Below are positions 15,507 to 24,173 of a stretch of DNA of 64,000 bases, one piece after another (the first letter of the stretch is position 1; each line of letters starts with the position of its first letter). Source of the stretch: Mucilaginibacter inviolabilis. GTDB taxonomy: Bacteria; Bacteroidota; Bacteroidia; Sphingobacteriales; Sphingobacteriaceae. The stretch lies in contig NZ_JAANAT010000004.1 of the NCBI RefSeq assembly GCF_011089895.1, positions 434,001 through 498,000 on the forward strand, read 5' to 3'. Position numbers and translations under genes: made by a program. Below the pieces are notes generated by a model that saw only the letters and a program-made list of their open reading frames with translations, was not told where the DNA came from and did not search any database.

Positions 15507-16982
15507 ATGATAACAATAAAGAAATATAAATATGCCGTTAATGCTGCAGTGCTGGCATTAACCATGGTACTGGGCAGTTCCTGCACAAAGGATCTATTAA
15601 CACCATCGCCAACTACAAGTATCATTGACTCTAAAGCATTTGAAACACCGGCGAGGATTTTAAGCCAGGTAAACGGATTATATGCAGGTGTTAAAAACGG
15701 TCAGTTTTATGGCGGCCGCTATGTAATTTATAATGAGATAAGGGGCGAAGAGTTTATAGTAAATAAACCTAACGGTGTTACTGGTTTGGATACCTGGAAC
15801 CAGAATGTAAACTCCAATACCAACGAGGTAGTTAATTTATGGAGCGCGGCTTATTCGGCTATTAACCGGGTTAATGTTTTTTTGGTTGGGCTTAATGCCA
15901 ACCTGTCTAAAGTTGACGCGGCTACCGCTAATCAATATATTGGCGAGGCAGAATTTTTAAGAGCGCTTTCTTATTTTGCTTTGGTACAAACTTATGCCAA
16001 ACCCTATGTTTTTGACGGTGGGGCAAGTCCGGGTTTGCCGTTACGACTACTGGCCGAAACAGACCTGACCGGTGCCGGAACAAATGACCTGGCCAGAAGC
16101 ACGGTAGCGCAAGTATATACCCAGATACTAAAAGATCTGGACGATGCGGAGACCAAATTGGGCGCAACCCAGGCCAACGGTGCTTTCAGAGCCTATAAAA
16201 ACACGGCAATTGCTTTAAAAACACGGGTTTATCTTGCACAGGCTAATTATGCCAAGGTGCTAACAGAGACTTCCAAAATTATTACGACCACAGCACCGTA
16301 CCAATCGCCTAATGGCGCCAGTAAACTGGAAAGCAGTATTGCTACTGTTTTTACCGGTTCATATAGCGGGGCCGAAGCTTTATTATTTTTACCGTTTACC
16401 ACTAGTGACGCCCCTGGTACGCAAAATCAGCTGGCGTATTACTTTACCTCGGGGCCGGGTAACGGTGAATATTATCTGAACCCAACAGGTATTTATGCCA
16501 ATGCTGCATTGAGCGGAACTGCTTCAACGGATGCACGTAAGGGTTTTATTACCAAAGTAGGAACGGTTAATTATCTGACCAAATATAAAACACCTTCACC
16601 TTTTACCGATTATGTACCGGTGCTAAGATATAGTGAGGTATTGCTTAATGCAGCCGAAGCTTACGCGCGTACAGGTGATCTGGTTAATGCAACTTCTTTA
16701 TTGTATGCTGTAAGACATCGCTCAGACGCAGCCTTTACCTTCAACCCGGCAGATATCAGTTCGCAGGCTGCTTTGATCAATACTATACTAACCGAACGGC
16801 GGATTGAGTTAGTGGGTGAGGGTTTCAGACTTACAGATCTGTTCCGTACAGGCCAGGCGCTCCCGGCCAAATCCGGGGCTCAGGGAAATTCTCCGGCTGT
16901 AGCGGTCACGGCATCTAATTATATCTGGCCTATATCAGGTGTAGAGCTCCAGACCAATAAGCTGATGCAGCCAAATCCTTAA
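15507..16982 (+). CDS. SusD/RagB-family nutrient-binding lipoprotein
   Basis: A 491-aa surface lipoprotein. The lipobox L-G-S-S-C26 follows a hydrophobic signal. TPR-like helical SusD architecture is indicated by G-E-A-E-F-L-R-A-L-S-Y-F-A-L-V-Q and V-P-V-L-R-Y-S-E-V-L-L-N-A-A-E-A-Y-A-R, and by the C-terminal L-T-E-R-R-I-E-L-V-G-E-G-F-R and Y-I-W-P-I-S. It binds glycans at the cell surface and acts as a lid on the SusC transporter encoded just upstream. The pair forms an operon closed by a strong terminator. Confidence 0.96.
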   Translation: MITIKKYKYAVNAAVLALTMVLGSSCTKDLLTPSPTTSIIDSKAFETPARILSQVNGLYAGVKNGQFYGGRYVIYNEIRGEEFIVNKPNGVTGLDTWNQNVNSNTNEVVNLWSAAYSAINRVNVFLVGLNANLSKVDAATANQYIGEAEFLRALSYFALVQTYAKPYVFDGGASPGLPLRLLAETDLTGAGTNDLARSTVAQVYTQILKDLDDAETKLGATQANGAFRAYKNTAIALKTRVYLAQANYAKVLTETSKIITTTAPYQSPNGASKLESSIATVFTGSYSGAEALLFLPFTTSDAPGTQNQLAYYFTSGPGNGEYYLNPTGIYANAALSGTASTDARKGFITKVGTVNYLTKYKTPSPFTDYVPVLRYSEVLLNAAEAYARTGDLVNATSLLYAVRHRSDAAFTFNPADISSQAALINTILTERRIELVGEGFRLTDLFRTGQALPAKSGAQGNSPAVAVTASNYIWPISGVELQTNKLMQPNP

Positions 16983-17005
16983 TAAATCAATAACACGATT
17001 AGAAA

Positions 17006-17037
17006 AGCGGCCAATGAAACGATTGGCCGCTTTTTAT
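17006..17037 (+). terminator. Rho-independent terminator of the first SusCD operon
   Basis: A perfect 10-bp stem AGCGGCCAAT / ATTGGCCGCT with a 6-nt loop, followed by TTTTATTT, 24 nt after the SusD stop codon. Confidence 0.92.
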
Positions 17038-17067
17038 TTACCTGTTAGCAGGGGTCTGTTTTAAAAA

Positions 17068-17292
17068 TCAGTTTGCATTGAGCCACAAAGCATGTGTAGC
17101 ATGTTTTATCAGCTGCATGGAGTTTTTTACCTCCATTTTTTCGAGTAAATGGCGCCTGTGTGTTTCAACGGTATTAACACTGATAAATAATAGCTCCGCG
17201 ATATGCTTGGTAGAAAAACCCTCGCCTATCAATGTAAGTACTTCCATTTCTCTTTTTGTAAATGTTCTAACTTTTTCTGTGTACATAAGCAT
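17068..17292 (-). CDS. Stand-alone LuxR/GerE-type HTH protein (74 aa)
   Basis: A 74-aa protein consisting only of a LuxR C-terminal DNA-binding domain: F-T-K-R-E-M-E-V-L-T-L-I-G-E-G, then S-T-K-H-I-A-E-L-L-F-I-S, V-N-T-V-E-T-H-R-R-H-L-L-E-K and V-K-N-S-M-Q-L-I. A receiver or sensor domain is absent, and no remnant of one is visible in the 180 nt upstream. It could be a true mini-regulator (GerE-like) or the surviving end of a response regulator. It is convergent with the SusCD operon, from which it is separated by the terminator. Confidence 0.8.
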   Translation of the reverse strand: MLMYTEKVRTFTKREMEVLTLIGEGFSTKHIAELLFISVNTVETHRRHLLEKMEVKNSMQLIKHATHALWLNAN

Positions 17293-17471
17293 TTATTTAA
17301 TAGCACATAACTCTCTTTACCGTTTTAAACTCGTAACACGGATTTTGAGAAGTAATAGCACAGTAAATTCGTTAGGATAAGAATCCTTATTAAAAGTGGT
17401 GGCTGAATTTCCTTTATTTAATTTACTTCGATGAGGAAGTGAAGTTCGGGTTGGCTGCGCCGGTAATTAAG

Positions 17472-17939
17472 TTATTTATTCCAAAATAAATAACAGGAAG
17501 TAAATACGATCATCTGGATTGGAATATTAATAAACCTGCCCCTGTTGTGATAGTACAACCATTTATCGCGCATTTCCTGCCAGTTTACAGGAAGGTTGTC
17601 CGGATTCCATGCATTCATTTCGGGGTTCATGTGTACATTGCTTGTTATAGCGATATAGGTGGAAATTGCTTGTAAAACTATAGCCACAGGAATAAGCCAA
17701 TAAGCTACAGTTCCCCATTCCTTTCTATTAAAAATTAAAAACAGGATCATAAATCCTATATAAGAAAGTACCAGGACTGGCATTCTTTTACTCATGTAAA
17801 AATCTATTGCTTTATGATATTCGGCAAAAGCTTTTCCGGAAACGTTATATTCCCATGGAGCAACCAGGCCCTGAACATACAGACCGAAAAAATAGGAAGC
17901 ATAAACAACCAGTATCAAAGAAATAATGCGTGTAATCAT
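17472..17939 (-). CDS. Four-helix membrane protein, DUF1772-like
   Basis: A 155-aa integral membrane protein with helices near residues 5-27, 52-72, 80-99 and 135-152. Between helices 3 and 4 lies N-P-E-M-N-A-W-N-P, then W-Q-E-M-R-D-K-W and H-N-R-G-R. This polar motif resembles the DUF1772 (anthrone-oxygenase-like) family, but the match is by eye. It is in the inner membrane with no known substrate. It lies 70 nt downstream of an AraC regulator gene on the same strand, which suggests joint regulation. Confidence 0.65.
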   Translation of the reverse strand: MITRIISLILVVYASYFFGLYVQGLVAPWEYNVSGKAFAEYHKAIDFYMSKRMPVLVLSYIGFMILFLIFNRKEWGTVAYWLIPVAIVLQAISTYIAITSNVHMNPEMNAWNPDNLPVNWQEMRDKWLYYHNRGRFINIPIQMIVFTSCYLFWNK

Positions 17940-18009
17940 CTTTTTTAAATATTTTTCACAAACATAAGGCGCGAGTGATTGAAAGACTTAGTAAAAATCC
18001 GACATGTTT

Positions 18010-18801
18010 TTAATAGATAATTGCATTTTTAAAATCAAAATCTGTAGGTACTTCGTTTGTAAACTGCTTAAAATCTCTGAGCAAATGATTATGATCGAAA
18101 TAACCACAATCATAGGCAACGTGTAGCCAGCTCTGCCCCGGAAAATCAACCTTCCGTTTCATCGCTTGATTGAAACGGGCTATACGGCTATAAAACTTAG
18201 GCGAAACCCCCGTTCGTTCCAAAAATTTCCGCTCAAACTGTCGTGAACTTAAACACGCATCATATGCCAGCCGGTCGAGCGAAAATTGATAAAAATTCGG
18301 CTGTTTCAGAACTTCATCAATGGGATGACGGTCTACCTTATATGATGTTATTTTTTTGAGCAAATAGCCTTCAATTATTTCAACCATTCTTTCAAAAGTT
18401 TCAGCATTTTGAATTTGTTGGTTAACCTGAGTCATTTCGCTACCTAAAACCAGGTTGGCTTCCTCGTGCGAATTTGTAAATAACGTCATGGGAACTCCAA
18501 ATAGCCGAAAGAAGCCCGCGGGCTGAAGTAGTACCTTGAACATAAGGTAATTATTCGGAATCAGTAAATTATGACGAGAGGTAAACTGTCCGGTTATGAT
18601 ATTATCAGGAAAGTCTGATTTAGATTTTGATTGATCTTGGAAATTGGCTTGCAATTTATCCTTTGGATAAAAATATAGGCAATTTTCAGGAGCAGGGGTT
18701 ATAGGTAATTCAAGGAGTTGCTCACTATGTGTTAATTGTAGATACCAGTAGGCCCGTACAAATGGTTTCAAAGCTGGATGTGGCTGAGCTGTCAAAAACA
18801 T
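18010..18801 (-). CDS. AraC-family regulator (DUF6597-like N-terminus)
   Basis: A 263-aa regulator. The N-terminal ~130 residues (H-P-A-L-K-P-F-V-R-A-Y-W-Y then P-A-P-E-N-C-L-Y-F-Y-P) match the cupin-like sensory domain of DUF6597 AraC proteins. The C-terminal ~100 residues hold the two AraC HTH motifs (F-S-L-D-R-L-A-Y-D-A-C-L-S-S-R-Q-F-E-R-K-F, then W-L-H-V-A-Y-D-C-G-Y-F-D-H-N-H-L-L-R-D-F). It is encoded upstream of and on the same strand as the DUF1772-like membrane protein, its likely target. Confidence 0.9.
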   Translation of the reverse strand: MFLTAQPHPALKPFVRAYWYLQLTHSEQLLELPITPAPENCLYFYPKDKLQANFQDQSKSKSDFPDNIITGQFTSRHNLLIPNNYLMFKVLLQPAGFFRLFGVPMTLFTNSHEEANLVLGSEMTQVNQQIQNAETFERMVEIIEGYLLKKITSYKVDRHPIDEVLKQPNFYQFSLDRLAYDACLSSRQFERKFLERTGVSPKFYSRIARFNQAMKRKVDFPGQSWLHVAYDCGYFDHNHLLRDFKQFTNEVPTDFDFKNAIIY

Positions 18802-18983
18802 AATACCTCTTTACAATTATTAAAAATACATTAAATTATTTAAGATTTAATTATAACAGGTTGTGTGTGGGTAATTTATCAAACAGAGCAACAGGAGCAG
18901 GTCATGATAGTAAATCTTTTGTAACCAGTAGGCGGAGAGATTTTCTTTTTTTATTTTAGGATCAATCCTTTTGGGGATTATTT

Positions 18984-19883
18984 ATGGAAAAAATAAAAAT
19001 CGCTCTCCCTTATTACACAGAGATCAACGATTTCCTGGCTTCAATTCCATGGCCAGGCCGAACGGATGATCCTAACTTTTACTGTTTGCGTTTAAAACAG
19101 CTCGACCAGGATTTACAGGTATACCGGCCACCTTTTAAACGGGCATTTTATTTTTTCGCCCTGCTATTCAATTCTGGTAAAATTGAAGTTAACTATGGTG
19201 ATCATACTATTTATGATCCCGAATCTTATCTCGTCTTTCACTCGCCTAATCTTGTATATAGCTTTGCGCACAACAATTCGCTGGAAGGCTATATTATTTA
19301 TTTCAAGCCGGAATGTTTTTCATTCTTCAAACCCGATTTCCACCAGCAATTTTCCCTGTTTGATGTGTTATTTACCAACTTGTTTAAGTTTAACCATGCC
19401 ACATTTAAGCAACTGGCGCCACATTTTGAAGCTGTATTTACCGCTTATGAGCGGTCGGATAAAACGCAGTATATGGAAGCAAGGGTGAAATTGCTGGGCT
19501 TGCTCTATTACCTGGAAGATTTTGCATTGGAAAAGAAAAAAGATATCAGCCCGGCAACAACCCAGCAGATCCTGTTGCGTAAATTTATTCAGCTGGTTAA
19601 TAGCCATTATATTAATAAGCGTACCGTGCAGGAATACGCGGATATGCTCTCGGTTACCGCAAATTATTTATCGCAGTCTGTTAAACAGGTTTCGGGAAAA
19701 AATGCTCTCTCGTTTATCACCGAACGTTTAGCCACCGAAGCCAAATCGCTTATTCAATACACCGATTTTGAAATAGCCGAGATCACCTATCTGCTTAATT
19801 TTTCAGACCCTGCCAATTTTGGCAAATTCTTTAAAAAACAAACAGGTTTTCCGCCTTCAGCGTTTCGCAAGCAACAGAAGTAA
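18984..19883 (+). CDS. AraC-family transcriptional regulator
   Basis: A 299-aa regulator. The N-terminal ~190 residues form a cupin-type sensing domain containing V-N-Y-G-D-H-T-I-Y-D-P-E-S-Y-L-V-F-H-S-P. The C-terminal ~100 residues are an AraC DNA-binding domain (Q-E-Y-A-D-M-L-S-V-T-A-N-Y-L-S-Q-S-V-K-Q, then I-A-E-I-T-Y-L-L-N-F-S-D-P-A-N-F-G-K-F-F-K-K). It is divergent from the other AraC gene (182 nt apart) and lies 68 nt upstream of the YdeI-like gene, which it may control. Confidence 0.9.
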   Translation: MEKIKIALPYYTEINDFLASIPWPGRTDDPNFYCLRLKQLDQDLQVYRPPFKRAFYFFALLFNSGKIEVNYGDHTIYDPESYLVFHSPNLVYSFAHNNSLEGYIIYFKPECFSFFKPDFHQQFSLFDVLFTNLFKFNHATFKQLAPHFEAVFTAYERSDKTQYMEARVKLLGLLYYLEDFALEKKKDISPATTQQILLRKFIQLVNSHYINKRTVQEYADMLSVTANYLSQSVKQVSGKNALSFITERLATEAKSLIQYTDFEIAEITYLLNFSDPANFGKFFKKQTGFPPSAFRKQQK

Positions 19884-19951
19884 TTAAATTAACCTGTTTA
19901 TCCAACTTTTTAACCAAATGTTTTGGTGCAGGATTAGGTTTCTTTGAGGAT

Positions 19952-20566
19952 ATGAAACACGATCCAGCCATAGATGCCTACATAGACAACGCAGCCAATT
20001 TTGCAAAGCCAATTCTTAAGCATTGGCGCCAGCTTATTCACAAATATTGTCCCGATGCAGATGAAGCGGTTAAATGGAGTTTCCCTCATTTTGATTATAA
20101 AGGCGATTTTATGTGTACGATGGCTGCTTATAAAAGTCACTGCTCATTCTCATTTTTAAAAGCAGATTTGATGACCGATGAACGTCTCAAGGCCAATAAA
20201 GATCTTAAACCTATTAAACGGTTTTTAGGCAAGATCACCAAAATGGAGGAATTGCCTGTTGACGAAGAATTTATAAGCATGCTGAAAGAGGCGATGTTAT
20301 TAAATGAAAATGGTATCAAAATAAAAAGAGAAAAGCCCGAATCTGATAAGCCCAAAGTATTGGAAACACCCGATTATTTGTTGGCAGCGTTAGTAGCTAA
20401 TCCCCAGGCAAACCAGATTTTTGAAAGCAAATCCAACTCTTTCCGCAAGGAATATATTGTTTGGATCACCGATGCCAAAACCGACGAAACCCGGCAAAAA
20501 AGAATCAATGAGGCTTTAGAGTGGATAGCCGAAGGTAAGGGCAGGTTCTGGAAACATCAAAAATAG
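19952..20566 (+). CDS. YdeI/OmpD-associated family protein (DUF1801 + YdeI)
   Basis: A 204-aa cytoplasmic protein. Residues ~15-110 form a DUF1801 (YdhG-like) domain (P-D-A-D-E-A-V-K-W-S-F-P-H-F-D-Y-K-G). Residues ~140-200 are the YdeI helical domain (R-K-E-Y-I-V-W-I-T-D-A-K-T-D-E-T-R-Q-K-R). The biochemical role of the family is not established. It follows an AraC gene in the same direction, and transcription probably ends at the symmetrical hairpin at 20614. Confidence 0.9.
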   Translation: MKHDPAIDAYIDNAANFAKPILKHWRQLIHKYCPDADEAVKWSFPHFDYKGDFMCTMAAYKSHCSFSFLKADLMTDERLKANKDLKPIKRFLGKITKMEELPVDEEFISMLKEAMLLNENGIKIKREKPESDKPKVLETPDYLLAALVANPQANQIFESKSNSFRKEYIVWITDAKTDETRQKRINEALEWIAEGKGRFWKHQK

Positions 20567-20613
20567 ACTATCCTATAATACTTTTTCATCCGCTGAGTTT
20601 GCTGAACGAATAT

Positions 20614-20652
20614 AATAACCAGTCCCGCTCATAATGAGCAGGCCTGGTTATT
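20614..20652. terminator. Bidirectional terminator hairpin
   Basis: AATAACCAG (20614-20622) / CTGGTTATT (20644-20652) with an inner GCTCAT/ATGAGC stem, placed between convergent genes 48 nt from each. It has an A-run on one side and a T-run on the other, so it can serve both strands. Confidence 0.75.
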
Positions 20653-20700
20653 TCAATGGTTGGTGATAACATTAATTACAGTTTTAGGGTTAGTTTAAAT

Positions 20701-22164
20701 TCAGGGAGCTTCAAATTTCCAAAACTGCGGATCGGCACCGTTCCAGGTCCATGAGCGTACATCGGCACCAGGTGTGGGATCGCCATTAACAATATCGAGT
20801 ACATTATTTCCTGCCTTTGCCATAATGCGGTACCAGCCTCCTCCTAAAGATTCAATACGCCACTGCTGGCAATCATTTTGAAAAACATCCCAAACCTGGA
20901 TATTTGCACCCCGATCAATGGTACAGGCATCCAGATCAAGTGATTTGTGTGTGGGTAATTGTGATATGATCTTGTAAAAACCGTTGTTGAGATAAGTCAG
21001 ATTCCATTTCTGCCCGTCGCAAGTGGTACGGGTCCAGGTTCGTACGTCAGCGTTACCGGTGGCACATCCCGCAATATCAAGATATAAGCCTGCTCCAGTT
21101 GTGGTATTTACTTTTGAGCGGATAGCGTACTGACCATCGGGTATAGGGTTGGGTACATAACAAGGCGCTGTGCCCGGCGATTGCGTTACGCCCGAAGTAG
21201 TTATATTGATGGGCATGATGTTACCTGCCGAATCAAAAAATAGCCTGTCAATAGCCACCTGACGCTCATCTACATTGGTACTGGTACGCCGGTGGTAAAC
21301 AAAAAAGTATTCATCGCTGCAGCCAGGCTTCCTGAGTACTGCGTTATGCCCGGGTCCTTTGATGTTATTTATAGGCGATGTGATACGCCCCTTGTTAGTC
21401 CATGGACCCATTGGGTTTGATGAAGTGGCATATTCTACATGATAATCATCATTACGGTAATCATTAATAGAGTACATCAGGTAATAAGTGCTGTTCCGTT
21501 TAAGCATATACGGGGCCTCAAAATAATTAGATGGCTGATTGTGCCCCCTGGTACCTGTTAGCGATATCATATCGGTATTAAGCTGCTGGATATTGATGGT
21601 GGTATTTCCCCAATACAGGTAGGCTTGCCCATCGGTATCTATAAATGCCATCGGATCTATCGGGTCGGTACCATCTCCTGTTGCCAGGGCGCTTCCTTTA
21701 TCAACAAACGGACCTGTTGGGCTGATACTTACTGCCACACCTATCTTTTTAGCCGCAGTAAAATAAAAATAGTAGTTACCATTACGCGCGCATACAGATG
21801 GTGCCCATCCGTCGGTATGTGCCCAACTCACATTTGCCAGATCTAAAACAATGCCTTCATCAGTCCAGTTTAACAAATCAGTTGATGAGTAGGCATGAAA
21901 CTGGCTGGCGTTTGGTCCGGTGGCGGTGGTGTAAATGTAGTATTTGCCATTGGCGTAAATAATATCAGGATCGGCTGTTGGAACGGGTAAGACAGGATTG
22001 CCACTCATTTGATCAATAGCATCTGTGTGTTTGCCCCGGGAGGTTTTTGAACTGTCTGCTTGCAGGCCTGATGTGGTTGCTTTTTTTGTACATGCAGCCA
22101 AACTCAAGGCCATAAATACGACATAAGTCAACAGCGAGGCTGCTCTTGTAAATTGATTTCTCAT
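20701..22164 (-). CDS. GH43-family glycosidase lipoprotein with ricin-type lectin domain
   Basis: A 487-aa lipoprotein with lipobox L-A-A-C25. Residues ~55-345 form a five-bladed GH43 domain: the catalytic base lies in P-T-A-D65-P-D, the pKa modulator in D-P-I-D-P-M-A-F, and the acid in Y-F-E-A-P-Y-M-L. Residues ~350-487 are a ricin-type beta-trefoil (CBM13-like) with G-L-Y-L-D-I-A-G, S-L-D-L-D-A-C and Q-W-R-I-E-S repeats. GH43 enzymes remove arabinose or xylose from arabinan, arabinoxylan or pectin. It is probably anchored at the cell surface. There is no terminator immediately before it; the upstream beta-helix gene on the same strand ends with its own terminator. Confidence 0.92.
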   Translation of the reverse strand: MRNQFTRAASLLTYVVFMALSLAACTKKATTSGLQADSSKTSRGKHTDAIDQMSGNPVLPVPTADPDIIYANGKYYIYTTATGPNASQFHAYSSTDLLNWTDEGIVLDLANVSWAHTDGWAPSVCARNGNYYFYFTAAKKIGVAVSISPTGPFVDKGSALATGDGTDPIDPMAFIDTDGQAYLYWGNTTINIQQLNTDMISLTGTRGHNQPSNYFEAPYMLKRNSTYYLMYSINDYRNDDYHVEYATSSNPMGPWTNKGRITSPINNIKGPGHNAVLRKPGCSDEYFFVYHRRTSTNVDERQVAIDRLFFDSAGNIMPINITTSGVTQSPGTAPCYVPNPIPDGQYAIRSKVNTTTGAGLYLDIAGCATGNADVRTWTRTTCDGQKWNLTYLNNGFYKIISQLPTHKSLDLDACTIDRGANIQVWDVFQNDCQQWRIESLGGGWYRIMAKAGNNVLDIVNGDPTPGADVRSWTWNGADPQFWKFEAP

Positions 22165-22527
22165 AGGTTTTCAGGTTTATATTTATTCATTGGTTTATGA
22201 AGATGGTACTATTTAAAAACGCCATCTTTTATGCCCTGCATATGCACGATCAATAACCAGACATAAGCTGCTGCAGACCCTATAGCAACAATCTTTATCA
22301 GAACGGCTTATAAATCTATATTTAAAGAATATTAGGTTGTGTACCCGAAAAGCGATCAGGTGTTATATAATTGTGTTACCAAAATACAGATTCCTGTTCA
22401 ATAGCGCCTGCACAGATCTTATCATTATTTAGCTAAATCGTCTCATTTTAGAGCGAAAATGCCTTTTGGGTTTTTCTGTGAATAGTCTGTAAATCAGAGC
22501 CTTTTGAGAGATATTTAGAATGGATAC
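22165..22527. other. Gene-free upstream region of the GH43 gene
   Basis: About 360 nt with no coding frame worth calling. It should hold the minus-strand promoter of the GH43 gene; I found no exact -7 match. Confidence 0.3.
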
Positions 22528-22563
22528 AAAAGGCCTGCTAATTATTAATTAGCGGGCCTTTTT
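22528..22563 (-). terminator. Terminator of the beta-helix lipoprotein gene
   Basis: AAAAGGCCTGCTAATT and AATTAGCGGGCCTTTT form a long, nearly perfect stem directly after the minus-strand stop codon at 22575, ending in T residues on the minus strand. Confidence 0.85.
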
Positions 22564-22574
22564 GCCAGGTAATA

Positions 22575-23948
22575 TCAATATTTAGCAGCGCCTATATCAA
22601 AGGCACTGAGAGGAGGGCGTGCATTGCTAAAATAATCAAAACTTACACCATAAGCGGTGGTGTTTTGTCCAGCCTTAATAAGGGGAGATGACGATAATAA
22701 ATGGAAATTTCCCGCATTATAATTTACATATTTTACATTGTTTACATCGTTAGTGATGTAATTATTTAAAGCGGTGAGTTTAACGCTGGTGCTTTTTCTG
22801 ATAATGGCAAGGCTTGATCCTCCTGATTGCACAATAACGTTATTGATAACGGTGTTCATCGGTATAGTTTCCGAATTTAATTTTATACCGCCCAATTGAG
22901 AATTGATGATGGCATTATTAACAAACTGAAAGTAGGGGCCAGGCGTGTATCTGGAATCGGCAAAAATGCCATAGCTCTTTGAGTTTAGAATATAATTATT
23001 GAACACCTGGTTGTTTCCAAGGCCAAGAACAATAATGCCATTACCGGGTGCATTACTGATCAGGTTATTATAACATTTGCCTCCGGTTCCTTCGCCTATT
23101 TGTATGCCATTATCCTGATATGCCGAAAAAGGACTCATTCCGGGGTTTACAACCATATTATTGTAGATCTCGCATCCGGAAACAGCGCTGCCAACCTGGA
23201 TTCCCTCAGAACCGGTAGAATCAACAAAGTTGGCGTATATTTTAGCGTTTACTATATCGTGAGGTAAAACTGTGCCACAGGAAAGAGACACTCCGTCGGC
23301 ATAAAAAGAATTGCCTATATAAAGACCTTCGCCACCCGTTTTATGAACGTAATTGTTATGAACAAATACATTTTTCATTGTAAAATGACCGCGCCACGTT
23401 GCTGGATCGCAGGATGGGTCTGTTTTTGCCATGATACCGGCAAAACCACTATTACAAACTTCAACCCCGGCAATCTCAAAATCTGAGCTCAGATCATCCA
23501 TGGTCATGCCGATGTTTCCACCGTTTACAACCAATCCATTTTTAACTGAAGCAGTCCCTGTGCCTATTACTTTAAAATTGCTGCAGTTTTGTGTTTTAAA
23601 TCCGTATGAAGCCGTAACAGATGTAGTGAGAATTGCTTTACCGCCTTGATTAGTAATAATAATGGGAGCTGCTGCCGTTCCTTTAAGGTTTTTAAACAGC
23701 AAAGACCCCCGTGTTCCTGCGGGTATAAATATAGTAGCGCCTGCCGGTATATTGGTGCCGTCAACCATCCAATCGGAAGGCTTAACTGTATAGGTAAAGG
23801 TAGAAATCGCTTGAGTTTTTATGTTGGAGGAGGCTGCCTCTGTAGTAGGGCTTATTGGTTTTTCAATGTTGTTTTTAGTACACATCGCAAAGGATGATAT
23901 AGCCAACATACCGGCTATTAAACGGATCAGGTGATCTTTTTTTTTCAT
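22575..23948 (-). CDS. Right-handed beta-helix lipoprotein (polysaccharide lyase/pectinase-like)
   Basis: A 457-aa lipoprotein with lipobox F-A-M-C23. From about residue 60 it consists of parallel beta-helix coils with repeated N-x-I/V and asparagine-ladder patterns (K-I-Y-A-N-F-V-D-S-T-G-S-E-G-I-Q-V, E-I-Y-N-N-M-V-V-N-P, K-C-Y-N-N-L-I-S-N-A-P-G-N-G-I-I-V). This fold is shared by pectate lyases, chondroitinase B-like lyases and epimerases. Catalytic residues cannot be assigned by eye. It probably acts on acidic polysaccharide at the cell surface, fitting with the nearby GH43 enzyme and SusCD pair. It is flanked by terminators, so it is transcribed alone. Confidence 0.85.
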   Translation of the reverse strand: MKKKDHLIRLIAGMLAISSFAMCTKNNIEKPISPTTEAASSNIKTQAISTFTYTVKPSDWMVDGTNIPAGATIFIPAGTRGSLLFKNLKGTAAAPIIITNQGGKAILTTSVTASYGFKTQNCSNFKVIGTGTASVKNGLVVNGGNIGMTMDDLSSDFEIAGVEVCNSGFAGIMAKTDPSCDPATWRGHFTMKNVFVHNNYVHKTGGEGLYIGNSFYADGVSLSCGTVLPHDIVNAKIYANFVDSTGSEGIQVGSAVSGCEIYNNMVVNPGMSPFSAYQDNGIQIGEGTGGKCYNNLISNAPGNGIIVLGLGNNQVFNNYILNSKSYGIFADSRYTPGPYFQFVNNAIINSQLGGIKLNSETIPMNTVINNVIVQSGGSSLAIIRKSTSVKLTALNNYITNDVNNVKYVNYNAGNFHLLSSSPLIKAGQNTTAYGVSFDYFSNARPPLSAFDIGAAKY

Positions 23949-24125
23949 GTTTAAATTTTTAGGGGAGGCCGAAAAAAATATATGGGATCCAAAATGGTAT
24001 CCTATATCAAGCTTTCCAGCCCGGCAAAGTAACTTATTATACGGGGCTTTCAGTATATTGTTACTTAGTTTTTGTGAAAAAAAAGTAATGGTTTATTTAT
24101 CAATACATCTGAGTTAAATTCAAAC

Positions 24126-24163
24126 AAAAAAGGCCCGCAATTAAGTAATTGCGGGCCTTTTTT
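24126..24163 (-). terminator. Terminator of the metallophosphoesterase gene
   Basis: AAAAAGGCCCGCAATT and AATTGCGGGCCTTTTT form a perfect stem with a 4-nt loop and flanking A/T runs, 10 nt after the minus-strand stop codon at 24174. Confidence 0.92.
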
Positions 24164-24173
24164 GTTTAGGCTG

